Below, one piece after another: positions 1 to 11,729 of a stretch of DNA of 64,000 nt. How positions within the stretch are numbered: position 1 is the stretch's first letter; every line of letters begins with the position of its first letter. The notes beneath the pieces are model-generated. The model ran no database searches. It worked only from the letters and a program-made list of their open reading frames with translations, and was not told the DNA's origin. This stretch comes from Magnolia sinica (Eukaryota > Streptophyta > Magnoliopsida > Magnoliales > Magnoliaceae), in the NCBI RefSeq assembly GCF_029962835.1, contig NC_080588.1, forward strand, positions 62,768,001 through 62,832,000, written 5' to 3'. The position numbers and the translations under genes were made by a program.

Positions 1-204
1 CCAGGATCATCAATCGAGGCAATTTTTGAACATCCACGGGTCCATCATAAGACCACCAGATCATACATGTGGCACATGGTACATGATACAATCACCATGT
101 TACATTGCTGCTGCTCATCCACAAGGCATATGATATGTATGTGGTGCCATTACACAACCGATATTGTTTTCAATTCTAGGCTCTGAGTGGTGATTTCAGC
201 CCAT

Positions 205-433
205 GAATACACGTTGCACCCGACTTGACAGGGTGCCGACTCGACCCGACTTGGTACTTGTGACCGGGTCGGACTCAGTCGAGATTAGTCCAGGCCAGAC
301 CTGTACTCAGATCGGGTCAGGCATGCTAGACTCGATACCGAGTCAGTTCGAGTTCGGGTCAAAGCCTATTTCAAAACCGGATCGAGTCAGGTCAGCCCTA
401 ACTTGGTCCGACTTGACTTGATGCCCAGCTCTA
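205..433. repeat. GAGTC/CCGACT-rich hAT-like MITE block, copy in the left duplicate
   Basis: The block is built from short permutations of GACTCG, CCCGACTT and CGGGTC and ends in TGCCCAGCTCTA. That end is typical of plant MITEs with TAGAGCTGGGCA termini. The matching left terminus is not clear here, so this may be half an element. The reading frames across it are by-products of the repeat. The partner copy is 7711-7939. Confidence 0.45.
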
Positions 434-508
434 CTCACACCACAGTGGGATTTCACCACAATGGGTACTCGAACCCATGACCTCATGTTGAAACTTTTGT
501 GAGTCTAG

Positions 509-685
509 CTATAACAACTGCTGAGTTGGGGTCTCTGAGCCACCTGGATTGCTGTTTGCATCACCACTGCCTGAAGCTGGAGAACTTGGCTTGCCAGAAT
601 TCAAACCTGAACGATGATGCTCTTCTGGTTGTTGCATTCAGTGCATGGTACGTTATGTATGGGAAGTCTTCTTTCCTGGCCAGTC
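509..685 (-). pseudogene. Lunapark C-terminal exon fragment, left duplicate
   Basis: This is the counterpart of 8015-8196. It keeps the zinc-ribbon segment GLARKEDFPYITY followed by HALN, but is 5 bp shorter than the right copy just after that point, which throws the remaining Lunapark-like text out of frame. The acceptor-like GGATGCAG before the exon is kept. It is a duplicated piece of a gene that was already damaged, with no sign of function. Confidence 0.65.
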
Positions 686-1254
686 CTGCATCCAAAAGAT
701 ACCATGGGGTTACTTCCCTACCTAATCAAAATGCATATGGCCCATAAGGGATGGGATTGAAGATTACACATTGCACAAACATGTAATCAGATCCAAGATG
801 TTGTTATTATCGTGTCGTTTACTGCTTATACAAAAGTGATGTGCAATAAGTTCCAAAAGGGTCTTTTACCAGTTCTTCAAAAATCGAATCAAACCCATCA
901 AGTCTGGCAAAATTCAACTCTAATACCTTTCTTATTCAGTTGGATTCGAACCACTTTAAAACTCAAAAACTATTCAGCTGGACGGTACTATGAACTGGTT
1001 CAAAACCATAATACATTATTCATGACATGGTGATGATGCCATGGTTAAACCCGTCTGTACCAATGGTTTAGCCGGTTTGGACCAAAGCAACAGCTTCACT
1101 GGCTCAGTTTTATACTTTTCTTTTTCCATCATGTTTCTAGGTAAGCAAATGAGGCAATCAACCATAAATAGAAGATGCATCCAGCTCGGCCATTATTTGG
1201 CAGCCACCCAAAATTTATACCACGAATAGAACATAAATCAAAGCCGTTAATCAC

Positions 1255-1329
1255 CTGAATAAGAAGCTGTGTTATGTAATAGTTTGTTTGCTCTTTAAGC
1301 TCGTCGATTTTTGCCTGCCTTTCAGCATG
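1255..1329 (-). pseudogene. Lunapark coiled-coil exon, cut at the duplication junction
   Basis: The minus strand encodes AERQAKIDELKEQTNYY and continues to a CAG|GTGATT donor, as in the right copy (8766-8875). The exon's 5' part is absent because position 1329 is the duplication breakpoint, and the next base belongs to Copia gag. Confidence 0.7.
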
Positions 1330-4300
1330 AGGTATTTTGACTTCAGCATGGTAGATAATAAACCGCTACTGTCCCAAATCCAAAAACTGCAGCTAATAGT
1401 AAACAAAATCAAAGTGATAAAGATTGATCTTCCCGAATCATTCCAAGTCGGGGTTATAATCGCTAAATTGTCACCGATGTGGAAAGACTATAGAAAGAAG
1501 TTGCTGCATAAAACCAAAGACTACATACTGGAACAAATCCAGAAACACCTTAGGATTGAGGAAGAATCTCGTAACCGCGATAAAAAGAATGATAATGGGA
1601 ATGCCTCATCCAAGGTACATGTAGTAGAGAACACTAATAACAAACATCCCGAGAAGGACGATTCCCTAAAACCCAATAGAGGGAAATTCAAGAAAAACAC
1701 CCAAAAGAAGAACGGAAAGTTCAAAGGCCCATACCATGTCTGTGGAAAAATCGGGTACTATGCTCGAGTATCCCGCTATCGCAAATCTAAAAAAGAGGTA
1801 AGTGCAGTAGAAGAAGGCGATATCGTGGCTATGATCACTGAGGTGAATACCATCCAAGGCAATGTTCCAAGTTAGTGGTATGATACTGCCGCTACAGTAT
1901 ATGTGTGCTACGACAAATCAGCCTTCAAAACCTATGAGGAATTGACCGATGGTCAAGAAGTCTAAATGGGTAATGAAGTCCAATCGAAGGTCGTCGGCAA
2001 AGGAACTATCGAACTGATATTCACCTCTGGAAAGAAAGTGATTCTGACTAATGTACTGCACATCCCAAACATGAGACGAAACTTAGTTTATGGGGATCTT
2101 CTGGGAAAACTAGGCATAAGGGTGGTGTACGAGTCAGGTAAACTGATTCTATCTAAAAATGAGAATTTTGTCGGAAAGGGATATGCTTGTAACGGAATGG
2201 TTAAGTTTTCTCTGAATGAAAGTAGCACTTCTGCGTATATGGTTGAATCCGCTGGACTGTGGCATAATAGACTAGCCCATATAGGGTATAGTACTTTAAA
2301 GTTCATGGCTAAGAATGGTTTAATTTCATTCACAGACAATGAAACCGATAAATGTGAAGTGTACATACGATCCAAAATGACGAAGAAACCTTTTCCAAGT
2401 GTTGAAAGATCGTCTCAAGTATTGTATCTTGTGCATAGTGATATCTGTGAGTTAAACGACATTCTTACTCCTAAAGGTAAACAATACTTCATAACTTTTA
2501 TAGATGATTGTTCTAGATATGTATATGTTTATCTGTTAAAGAGCAAAGAAAAAGCATTGAATATGTTTAAAATATATAAAGCAGAGGTAAAGAATCAACT
2601 AAATAAGAAAATAAAAATTCTCCGTAGCGCTAGAGGAGGAGAATACTTTTCAATAAATTCGATAACTTCTGTGAAGAACATGGACTGATACATCAATGTA
2701 CAGTGCCATACACACATCAACAAAACGGAATAGCTGAAAGAAAGAATAGAACATTAGTAGAAATTGTCAACTCAATGCTGATAAGAGCAAAGTTGCCACT
2801 AAATCTACGGAGTAAGGCACTGCTTGCAGCATTCCATATACTAAACAGAATTCCGTCTAAAAAATATAAAATATCTCCATATGAAACATGGAGATGTAGA
2901 AAACCTAACCTAGGATATCTAAAAGTGTGTGAGTGTCTTGCATACTGCAGAACTCCTAATCTAAATAGAACTAAGTTAGGACCAAGAACTATTAAGTACA
3001 CCTTTATAAGGTATATATAAAATAGTAAAGCTTATAGACTTCTAAATATAGAGTCTCATACAATAATAGAATCAAGAGAAGTTGAATTTTTTGAGAACTC
3101 ACTATCTTTGGAGTCAAAGGATAATGAAATCCAAACTCCTGATAAAGAACCAAACAGTACAGCTCCACAAATAGTAGAAGCTCCTGTTGAACTTCATAGG
3201 AGTCAAAGGACAAGAATAAAGAAGTCTAAAAGATGACTACATAGACTCACAACATGTCATTTTCCATCTTGTAGAAGGAAATAGAGAAAATGTTATTAGA
3301 AAAATACATATAGTGATGACTATAGAAGATGATCCTAAAACATATAAAGAGATTGTATCCTCTATAGACTCAACTTTCTGGAAAGAAGCTATAAACAATG
3401 AAATGGAATCCATACTGTCAAATCAAACATGAGAACTGGTAAACCTACCTCCAGGTTCTAGACCCATAGGTTGTAAGTGGGTATTTAGGAAAAAATATCA
3501 CACTGATGGGACTATCCAAACCTTTAAAGCTCGATTAGTAGTTAAGGGTTTTAAACAAAAAGAAGGGATGAATTATTTTGACACATACTCTCTTGTAGCT
3601 AGGATAACATCCATTATGATATTATTTGCGCTAGCTTCCATACATTATCTTCACATCCACCAAATGGATGTAACGACCGCATTCCTGAATGGTGACCTCA
3701 ATGAGGAGGTATACATGGAACAACCTGAAGGTTTCATTATACCAAGAAATGAAAACAAAGTATGTAGATTAGTCAAATCTTTGTATAGATTAAAACAAGC
3801 ACCAAAACAATGGCATGAGAAGTTTGATTCCAAAATACTATCTTATGGTTTCATGCATAATGTAACTGACAAATGCATATATTCAAAAGTAGATGATAGT
3901 TGTATCGTTATTATTTGTCTGTATATTGATAATATGTTAATAATAAGTAATAAAATGGAAGGTGTGACTGAAACAAAGAGGTTTCTATTTTCCGTATTGA
4001 AAATGAAAAATCTTGTACAAGTTGATACCATCCTAGGTATCAAAGTTAAAAAACATTGTGGGGGTTATGCTTTGTGTCAATCTCATTATATTGAGAAGAT
4101 ACTAAACAAGTTTAACCATCTAAATATAAAAGAAGCAAATACCTCATTTGATCCAAGTATCAAGCTCAAAGAAAATACTGAAAGAACAGTTACACAATTA
4201 GAATATGCGAGTGCGATAGGGAGTCTTATGTATGTTATGCAATGCATTAGACCTGATATTGCATATGCTGTGAGTAAACTTAGTAAGTTTACTAGTAACC

Positions 4301-5662
4301 CCAGTACTGAACACTGGAATGCAATCAGTAGAGTCATTGGTTACTTAAAAGCAACCAAAGACTTAGGACTATTTTATTCAGAGTTTCCTGCCGTATTGGA
4401 AGGATATACCGATACGAGCTGGATATCGAGTGCAGGAGACAACAAGTCTACTAAAAGGTGGATATTCACCCTAGGAGGTGCAGCTGTATCTTGAGGATCC
4501 AAGAAATAGACTTGCATAACGCACTCGACTATAGAGTTTGAATTCATAGCCCTGGCTACAACAGACAAAGAGGCTGAGTGGCTAAGGGATCTTCTATTAG
4601 AAATTCCTTTCTGTGTAAAGCCTATATCGGCTGTGTCACTACATTGTGATAGTGAAGCCACATTAGCTAGAGCCTATAGAGGCACTTATAATGGTAAGTC
4701 TAGACATATCAGTCTTCGACATGATTATATCAGACAATTGATTCGAGATGGAATCATTGCTATTTCCTATGTGAAATCAAGTAACAACCTGGCAGATCCT
4801 TTCACTAAACCTCTACCGAGAGAGGTAGTAAAGGCTACATCTAGAGGGATGGGGTTGAAACTCTTCAATCAAAGTTCCAATAGTGATGGTAACCTAACCT
4901 AAAGTCAGAAAATTTCTAATTTTGGGTTTAATGGGTAAGAATAAGTCACTGATACGTGAAAAGTTTTCAGCACTAAATTTTATAACCTCATCTATAATAG
5001 ATAAGTGTTGAGCGTTACGATAGATGGTTGAGTCTTAGAACTCTTAATGAAATCCAGTCTAAAGGACAAGTGTCTTATAGTAATAGAGACACCGGAAGAA
5101 TTTCACCTATATGAACATAGAGATGGTGCCGTTTTTCATGAGAGTTAGGAGTTTTCTCTCTAAATCGTTCACGAATTAGGATAAGCACATGGCCATTAAA
5201 TGTGCTGAGCAAGATTGTGAGAACTCTAACAAACACATAGCGAATATGTGTGTGGTTTCTTCGACTCTGTTATCTAGGAATAATTGGTTCAACGTTGCGG
5301 CTACCAGTCATTTCGATAGAGTTTTGAAATACTTACACTAAAGAAAGATTAAAATCGAAAGATATTTTTCTGCATGCATATAAGCTGATTATTCTGGCAG
5401 AAATGTTTAATCAAGAAAATATATTTTTAAAAAATCAAGTGAGGGATTGTTGCAAAAAATATTAATTTTTAATAAAATATATTTTAATAATAAAATAATA
5501 TATAATATATAAAAAGTTGTTTGGAAAAACACCGTTTTGTGGGCTTTTGGGAATAGTCCCACATTGAAAAAAGAGGAGAAGAAAAAATGGTTTATATGAG
5601 AATGGTAGAGTATTATAATATTTACCCATATGGTCCAAAGAAAAATGGACTTGCGTGCACGC

Positions 5663-5732
5663 GCTCGTGCTCGGGCACGGGCTCAGGCTCAATCTCAGTC
5701 TCGGTCTCGGGCACGGGCACAGTGCAAGGGCG
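5663..5732 (+). repeat. CTCGGG-type hexamer tract inside the Copia LTR
   Basis: About 70 bases of degenerate CTCGGG/CACGGG/TCTCAG hexamers in an otherwise AT-rich LTR. Its length probably varies between copies of the family. Confidence 0.6.
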
Positions 5733-6157
5733 TGGGCATGTGAGGCAGTATGGCTGTAGAAGCGCTAGTGGCGCACTTTGCACTTCTCATTCGCGACCTT
5801 GAGCGAGACGTGTGCGAGTCGCGGCGCGACTAAGTGGCTAAGACGGATGACTGGTTGACAGAGAGACTAGAGGACTGGGAGAGATATCCCTCAGTATATA
5901 TAGAGGGACTGAAAAGAGCTGTTGCAGCAAAAACTGTAACAATTGTGCCATTAATGCAGAGACCAGCTGTAACTGCTGCATGGCTAGCCTAACAGTTAGA
6001 AAACGGCTAGCTGCTGTCTCACAACAATCAGCATGCAACAGATTAATGGTCATGCACAACAATAAAAAACGGCCATAAAACGGCTAGTTTTCCAACAGCC
6101 AGAAATGACTTAATGAAATTTATGTCTTTGGACCATAACCCCCTAGCCACCATAGCC

Positions 6158-6164
6158 TATAAAA
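6158..6164 (+). promoter_or_regulatory. TATA box of the Copia LTR
   Basis: TATAAAA lies in GCCTATAAAAGGAGGG, about 710 bp into the LTR, as expected for the U3/R boundary of a Copia LTR. Transcription would start about 30 bases downstream. Confidence 0.6.
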
Positions 6165-6683
6165 GGAGGGTCTAGATGGGTTTCCAAACGATCTCTCAAC
6201 CCACTCTAGCAGACCCATACGAATTGAGACAGTCATTACTCATCTCCTATACTCTAGTGATTCCAGCAAGACAACAAGGGTTGAACCTTTGCTTGAAGAA
6301 TAGACTAACGATGTGATCTAGAACGGTTCAACTGAACCAGTAGTTGAAGAATTGACCAGTGCAGCGATCTTCTAAAATCACCTATTCTCCTCTTTTCTTT
6401 TTTGGAATTTTTTTTCTATATTGTAATTCTGCCAGATAGTGTGTACAAGAGTTCCATTTGGTGGGCCTTCGTGTTTGCTAAATGCAGACCCACACCAGGC
6501 TCGTCGTATCCTAGAAGTGATTTACCTGTAACCTATCAGCATACTCAATCCATTTGAGTACGGGCAAATAACGCTTTAAGAACAGCGTTTCAAACGTGCT
6601 TCATCCTATCCTTATTCAAGCTAATTTTATTTTTCGGTTTCCATATTATATAGAAATTATATTAATCTGTATAATTTTCAACA

Positions 6684-7506
6684 TCGTCCTGGGAGATTTG
6701 GGAGGGCATGATACATTCATGATCGGCCCCGCTCAAATGTAAAAACTCAGTTCATAACAGACACGTTCCTATGTAAATCAATACATTTAAACAAGTGGGA
6801 CCCATAACGTGAGAGCCCTACCCACCATCTCTATATCTATGTCTGCCGTTTGGTTGCACCAAATATCCTGATACATAGACTGATTAATCATGAAATTATG
6901 ATATATCATGAAATTTGGTGCAACCAAACGTGGCATAGAGCATATTTGGCGAGGCATATTGTTTATAGTATGTTCTGCTCCATGTCAGTGCTAGCCACAA
7001 AAGTCCATTGCAACATTTTTATCATAATTATAGACAATTTTACCCAAACACTTGGTCTTAATTACTCTTTTAAGAGTGTTGAACTTTGGGTTTTAAAATT
7101 AATGTGGAGGGATTTCCAACATGGAAAAGGGTATTTAGGTAATTTGAATGTTTGTACATATGACGTACTGAGACCTGCCTCCCTCATTGTTAATCAACTT
7201 TACATGAGCCTTCTTTAGTTTCCTAATTAAAATTATGTTTATCCATCCATAGGAGGCCAAAAATTGAAAGGTTAGGATCTTCTAATCTCCTCCCAATCTA
7301 TGACTATCCATCAGATCAGATCAATTGGCAGGATCAAAGAATCATGGGCCTGCCGTGAAGCATTGTACACATCCACATAAGATCATTCCACTTAAAATGA
7401 ATGTAGAACATCACAACCGTTCCGTTAGGGGCCTCGACCACATTGTGGTGAGCCATCTGATCATGTTCATCATTGTGAGAATCTTTAGAAGCCACCAATT
7501 AGACGG
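6684..7506. other. Unique spacer between the Copia LTR and the right duplicate
   Basis: No gene is recognisable. The stretch holds an 85-bp hairpin element (6847-6930) and otherwise AT-rich plant intergenic or downstream sequence. It belongs to the duplicated unit, so a second copy is predicted upstream of the window. Confidence 0.5.
6847..6930. repeat. Small foldback element with 18-bp perfect arms
   Basis: The arm CGTTTGGTTGCACCAAAT (6847-6864) is exactly complementary to 6913-6930, separated by 48 bases of AT-rich sequence that itself repeats ATCATGAAAT. The GTTTGGT/ACCAAAC ends are common among plant MITEs. It has no coding capacity. Confidence 0.7.
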
Positions 7507-7710
7507 CCAGGATCATCAATCGAGGCAATTTTTGAACATCCACGGGTCCATCATAAGACCACCAGATCATACATGTGGCACATGGTACATGATACAATCA
7601 CCATGTTACATTGCTGCTGCTCATCCACAAGGCATATGATATGTATGTGGTGCCGTTACACAACCGATATTGTTTTCAATTCTAGGCTTTGAGTGGTGAT
7701 TTCAGCCCGT

Positions 7711-7939
7711 GAATACACGTTGCACCCGACTTGACTGGGTGCCGACTCGACCCGACTTGGTACTTGTGACCGGGTCAGACTCAGTCGAGATTAGTCCAGG
7801 CCAGACCTGGACTCAGATCGGGTCAGGCATGCTAGACTCGATACCGAGTCAGTTCGAGTTCGGGTCAAAGCCTATTTCAAAACTGGATTGAGTCAGGTCA
7901 GCCCTAACTTGGTCCGACTTGACTCGATGCCCAGCTCTA
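7711..7939. repeat. GAGTC/CCGACT-rich hAT-like MITE block, right duplicate
   Basis: Same block as 205-433 with a few substitutions, ending in TGCCCAGCTCTA. It lies just beyond the Lunapark stop codon on the minus strand. Confidence 0.45.
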
Positions 7940-8014
7940 CTCACACCACAGTGGGATTTCACCACAATGGGTAATCGAACCCATGACCTCATGTTGAAAC
8001 TTTTGTGAGTCTAG

Positions 8015-8196
8015 CTATAACAACTGCTGAGTTGGGGTCTCTGAGCCACCTGGATTGCTGTTTGCATCACCACTGCCTGAAGCTGGAGAACTTGGCTTGC
8101 CAGAATTCAAACCTGAACGATGATGCTCTTCTGGTTGTTGCACCCCATTCAGTGCATGGTACGTTATGTATGGGAAGTCTTCTTTCCTGGCCAGTC
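8015..8196 (-). pseudogene. LNP: Lunapark zinc-ribbon/C-terminal exon
   Basis: The acceptor TTTTGGATGCAG is followed by GA CTG GCC AGG. The exon reads (G)LARKEDFPYITY, then HALNGVQQPEEH, a serine/proline-rich tail, and TAG at 8015-8017. From memory, plant Lunaparks read ITYYCPHCRALN at this point; here five residues including both cysteines are absent in frame. If that is a real loss, the zinc ribbon cannot form. The tail ends close to a dispersed repeat, so the stop may not be original. Confidence 0.7.
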
Positions 8197-8765
8197 CTGC
8201 ATCCAAAAGATACCATGGGGTTACTTCCCTACCTAATCAAAATGCATATGGCCCATAAGGGATGGGATTGAAGATTACACATTGCACAAACATGTAATCA
8301 GATCCAAGATGTTGTTATTATCGTGTCGTTTCCTGCTTATACAAAAGTGATGTGCAATAAGTTCCAAAAGGGTCTTTTACCAGTTCTTCAAAAATCGAAT
8401 CAAACCCATCAAGTCTGGCAAAATTCAACTCTAATACCTTTCTTATTCAGTTGGATTCGAACCGCTTTAAAACTCAAAAACTATTCAGCTGGACGGTACT
8501 ATGAACTGGTTCAAAAACATAATACATTATTCATGACATGGTGATGATGCCATGGTTAAACCCGTCTGTACCAATGGTTTAGCCAGTTTGGACCAAAGCA
8601 ACGGCTTCACTGGCTCAGTTTTATACTTTTCTTTTTCCATCATGTTTCTAGGTAAGCAAATGAGGCAATCAACCATAAATAGAAGATGCATCCAGCTCGG
8701 CCATTATTTGGCAGCCACCCAAAATTTATACCACGAATAGAACATAAATCAAAGCCGTTAATCAC

Positions 8766-8875
8766 CTGAATAAGAAGCTGTGTTATGTAATAGTTTGTTT
8801 GCTCTTTAAGCTCGTCGATTTTTGCCTGCCTTTCAGCATGCAACCTTTCAAGTGTTCTCTGGTCCTTGCAGTCAC
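8766..8875 (-). pseudogene. LNP: Lunapark coiled-coil exon
   Basis: The acceptor CACATTTAG precedes GT GAC TGC AAG, and the exon encodes (C)DCKDQRTLERLHAERQAKI and on to TNYYITQLLIQ, ending CAG|GTGATT. It starts in phase 1 (two bases), which fits the T left over from the transmembrane exon. Basic and acidic residues alternate as in the family's coiled coil. This exon is undamaged, and the left duplicate (1255-1329) breaks inside it. Confidence 0.85.
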
Positions 8876-9145
8876 CTAAATGTGCCACTTCACATCTTAC
8901 TACCAACTACCGGCTCTCTTCAGGCAATTTCTAGATTTCAAAAATACAGACCAGGTTTTTCAAATTTCTTTAATCAGCTGTGTATGCTCAGAATTAGAAG
9001 ATGTTGAGAAATAAAAGTATTTTCAACAGAAAATTAAAAACTCATTTACCCAGTGTCAGTGACTAAATTTTCCCATATGTGAACATGAAGCAGTGAATTT
9101 CAAAAGCTATGAATTACATTGGTTTCTTCAACAGATGATACATAA

Positions 9146-9370
9146 TGCATGGGCATTTTCATACTGGGCTCGAGTGGGGTGGCCTGTGGAATGCAGGGGC
9201 ATAGTCGGGGTGGGTGGCCCGTGGAACCCATGGATTTGGGGCCCATGTGAGGCGGGCGGCTTATGAGGCGGAACCCATGGATTTGGGGCCTGGGCTATGA
9301 GATGAAGGGATTAATTCACCATGCTCTATCAGTTCGAGCTTTTAGAACAAGTGGTTAATTGTCCTGCATC
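9146..9370. repeat. Short LTR-like repeat with TGCAG...CTGCA ends (copy 1)
   Basis: Begins TGCATGGGCATTTTCA and ends AATTGTCCTGCATCA, with a GC-rich core of GGCCCATGTGAGGCGG-type phrases. Two further copies lie at 11730-12184. The size, TG...CA ends and closing phrase suggest a solo LTR of a small (TRIM-like) element. No convincing target duplication was seen. Confidence 0.45.
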
Positions 9371-11451
9371 AATATTGTCAGAAGCCAAGCACGTCTTCAT
9401 CATGTATAACATCCCTTCATGGAACACACTTCCTGAAATTACTGGATCACATTCTCAATCATGCTCAGGCGTTCGTATGGCGCTGCATGATCTAGACATC
9501 ACCCAATTGCCAATTCCCTTGCGGGTATCACGAAATAGCTGTGCTAAGGTGTAGTATGGGACCTGACTGTGTTGACATGTGAATCATGCAGGTCATCATG
9601 TATCAGTGGGTCCCCTGCTGTTATGAGCAGCCAGAATACTTGAGCCTGCCTTTCTTGCATTTAGGCCATGGTTTGCCTAGAAAGTGGCCCTCCATGACCA
9701 TACATTGCATACCCGCCCTTCGGGACATTCATGAAATAGTTAGCCCAGGAGTCAATACCGTTTGGGACTATGTTGACATGCTGCCATGGCCACTTCCTAG
9801 AGTATGGGTAAATGAGGAAGGATTATGTCTAGTCGGCAGCTGATCATGGAACTTCTACCAATCCACCATTTCAAAGCCAACCCCAAATTGATGGGAGAAA
9901 GACTAAGATGATGGTGACGACTGGATGCTCACATTTTAAAAACAAATCACAAGAATCCTGAAATCACATTACAATGAAGAGATCTTCCAATTAAAATAAA
10001 ACATTTAACAACTAATGTTGCAGAGTAAACAAGTTTGGGTGGACTATGTGTGTATCTTCAATGGAAAACAGAGAGAAATGTGCACACCCATATAAAATTG
10101 TTAGGATAACTAGAATTGTAGTACTAATCGATTATTTGTATAATAGTGACAATGTATGTTAGCAGTTCAGGCGTAAAAAGTTAATATATATCGTAAATAA
10201 ACATAGTGCATAGCTTGGGTCCCACCTTGATAGACTATAACAGAAAACAATCACTTCAAACAGAGGATCATGGCCATCCTAACTACAGCCTGGAAATCTG
10301 ACATGAAGAAAACGACAACTAAAATCCATATGGTTAAGATCACTAATCAATGTGATATTTTCTATGGTAACTGATGAAGAATGGGATAGACTTGGATGGT
10401 CCATATTGAGTATTGGACCATGCACATTTTTAAAAATGCCAGGGTGCACTTAAAGCTCAAGTACACTAGGCATAATTAGGCATTTTAATAATTATACATT
10501 CTTTTTTACCAATACTAGTTATTCTTTTCAAAAAAATAATAACGTATTAATCATTTTTTAAAAATAATTAATACATTCTATCATCATCATCATCTTTGCC
10601 TTATCCTAGCTATTTGGAGTTTTTTGCTTGACAAATCCTCCCATGATTGTTGGGCAAAATTACAATGACTGCATTCATATGTGTATATAAGATAAAGATA
10701 AAGAACATATAAGTGGGCTACTGGTTGTGTCTACACTGTGTTGCAAGTATCTATTGATACAAAATCAAAGTGCAAAAAAAAAAAATTGAAAATAAAATTC
10801 CAGAAAATTGGAAAGAAAAACCATATATCAGTTGTTTGGGGGGGTGGTGGGGGGTGGGTTGTGTCTTTTGATAACTCCACTCGAGTTGGTTCGCATCAAA
10901 ACACGATTTTGGTGGAGAAATGGCGATTCGATACCAAAATCTGATTGAAACCCAATAGGGGAGAAGAATTTTTCGGATGCCAATTAAATTTATATTAAAG
11001 AAACAAAAAACAGAAACTATACAAAATAAACTACTCAACATAGCCAGCTTCTACACCTGCAGAAGCAAAGCCTCAATTTCTGGATGCGACTTGTCTGTGC
11101 CCCCCAAGCCACAGGAAGTTCCTGTGGTCTGAAGTTATGTCGGGTCCAAAGAGATGACCGTGACAAATCCACTCCGTCCATCAGTTTCAAAAGACCACAA
11201 TAGTACAGTAGTCCAAAAATCAGGCCAGGGGGTACAGGCAAGTCGTGTCCTCAGTTTCTTCCTGATTACAACCCTTGAAAGAGGGTATCCTAGACACCCT
11301 TTCCAAAATGAGACCTTTCACTCTGTTGACCATCCATCCTTTACACTGATTCCAACTAGTGAAGGAAAAAAAAAAACTGTTGTCTTTTTCTTTCCAAATG
11401 GTCCACATTGATGTTAGAAAACCCAAACTTCAAAGTAGTGTCCTTTTTCTG
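9371..11451. other. Lunapark intron sequence without recognisable genes
   Basis: AT-rich sequence between the coiled-coil and transmembrane exons. It holds a G-rich run (10838-10858) and a piece at about 11140-11350 resembling worn GGGCCCACC-type MITE sequence. The short open frames here have no family resemblance. Confidence 0.4.
10838..10858 (+). other. Possible G-quadruplex-forming run
   Basis: A run of seven G, then TGGT, six G, T and three G; the first run is long enough to supply two tracts. It sits on the strand opposite to Lunapark transcription, in an intron. Confidence 0.4.
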
Positions 11452-11715
11452 TCAAAAGATTGACCTTTCCATGCAATAAGGAGCTCTTGTACTGACATTG
11501 GCATCACTCATGACACCCCAAACATCTCCAGCACTAACACCATCCTTAGCAAGCTTATCAGCTATAGAGCCAGCCTCCCCTCTTGCATGGTCTAACAAAT
11601 TATTTAGTCTAGATGCAATAGTCCAGGCCTCATTGAACACAAAATTGAGATTGCACCAAGCTCCGAAATAAGGTCTAGATGCCCAGGAGATGACATTAGA
11701 AGAATTGCCCTCCAT
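11452..11715 (-). pseudogene. RNase H-like fragment, probably from a LINE
   Basis: An 87-codon open frame contains DHARGEAGSIADKLAKDG, close to the H..RE.N..AD.LAK.G motif at the end of the RNase H domain in plant L1-type LINEs. No reverse transcriptase is adjacent, so it would be a short relic. It could also be a fragment of a host RNase H-like gene. Confidence 0.4.
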
Positions 11716-11729
11716 GATAGCTAAACTAA

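Larger units (their letters stand above)
1..1329. repeat. Left copy of a ~7.5 kb tandem duplication (cut by the window edge)
   Basis: Bases 1-1329 match 7507-8840 almost base for base in the same orientation. I see about a dozen substitutions and one 5-bp length difference near 635/8142. The match stops abruptly at 1329, where the left copy passes into Copia gag while the right copy continues through a Lunapark exon. The simplest reading is a tandem duplication of unit 1330-8840 (about 7,511 bp); the rest of the left unit would lie upstream of the window. High identity implies a recent event. Confidence 0.9.
1330..6683 (+). mobile_element. Ty1/Copia retrotransposon, fossil, 3' portion with one LTR
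   Basis: The parts run in Copia order: end of gag (about 1330-1870, with a degenerate zinc knuckle), protease region (about 1870-2150), GAG-pre-integrase motif WHNRLAHIGYSTL (about 2262), integrase core (about 2430-3000), reverse transcriptase (about 3430-4060, active-site region YIDN at about 3921), RNase H (about 4390-4890), a non-coding 3' stretch, a polypurine tract at about 5436-5447 and an LTR at 5448-6683. Integrase-before-RT order defines Copia. The 5' LTR and first part of gag are not in the window because the tandem duplication joins here. The coding part is broken in several places, so it is a fossil of moderate age. Confidence 0.93.
5448..6683 (+). repeat. 3' LTR of the Copia element
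   Basis: It starts TGTTGC directly after the purine run AAGTGAGGGA and ends TTTTCAACA, giving TG...CA termini over about 1,236 bp. It carries a TATA box (6158) and a GC-rich hexamer tract (5663-5732). The right border is inferred from the terminal CA and the change of sequence. The 5 bases after it (TCGTC) are the expected target duplication. Confidence 0.75.
7507..8840. repeat. Right copy of the tandem duplication (part matching 1-1329)
   Basis: Counterpart of 1-1329, with an offset of 7,506 bases up to about 8140 and 7,511 after it because of a 5-bp difference. This copy continues uninterrupted into the rest of the Lunapark exon at 8840, so it carries the ancestral right-hand arrangement. 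Confidence 0.9.

Noticed and set aside
425-500. tRNA-like B box (GGTTCGAGTACCC on the minus strand) near the Lunapark stop
   Set aside because: No A box at the right distance, no A-rich tail and no target duplication, so a SINE or tRNA call is not supported.
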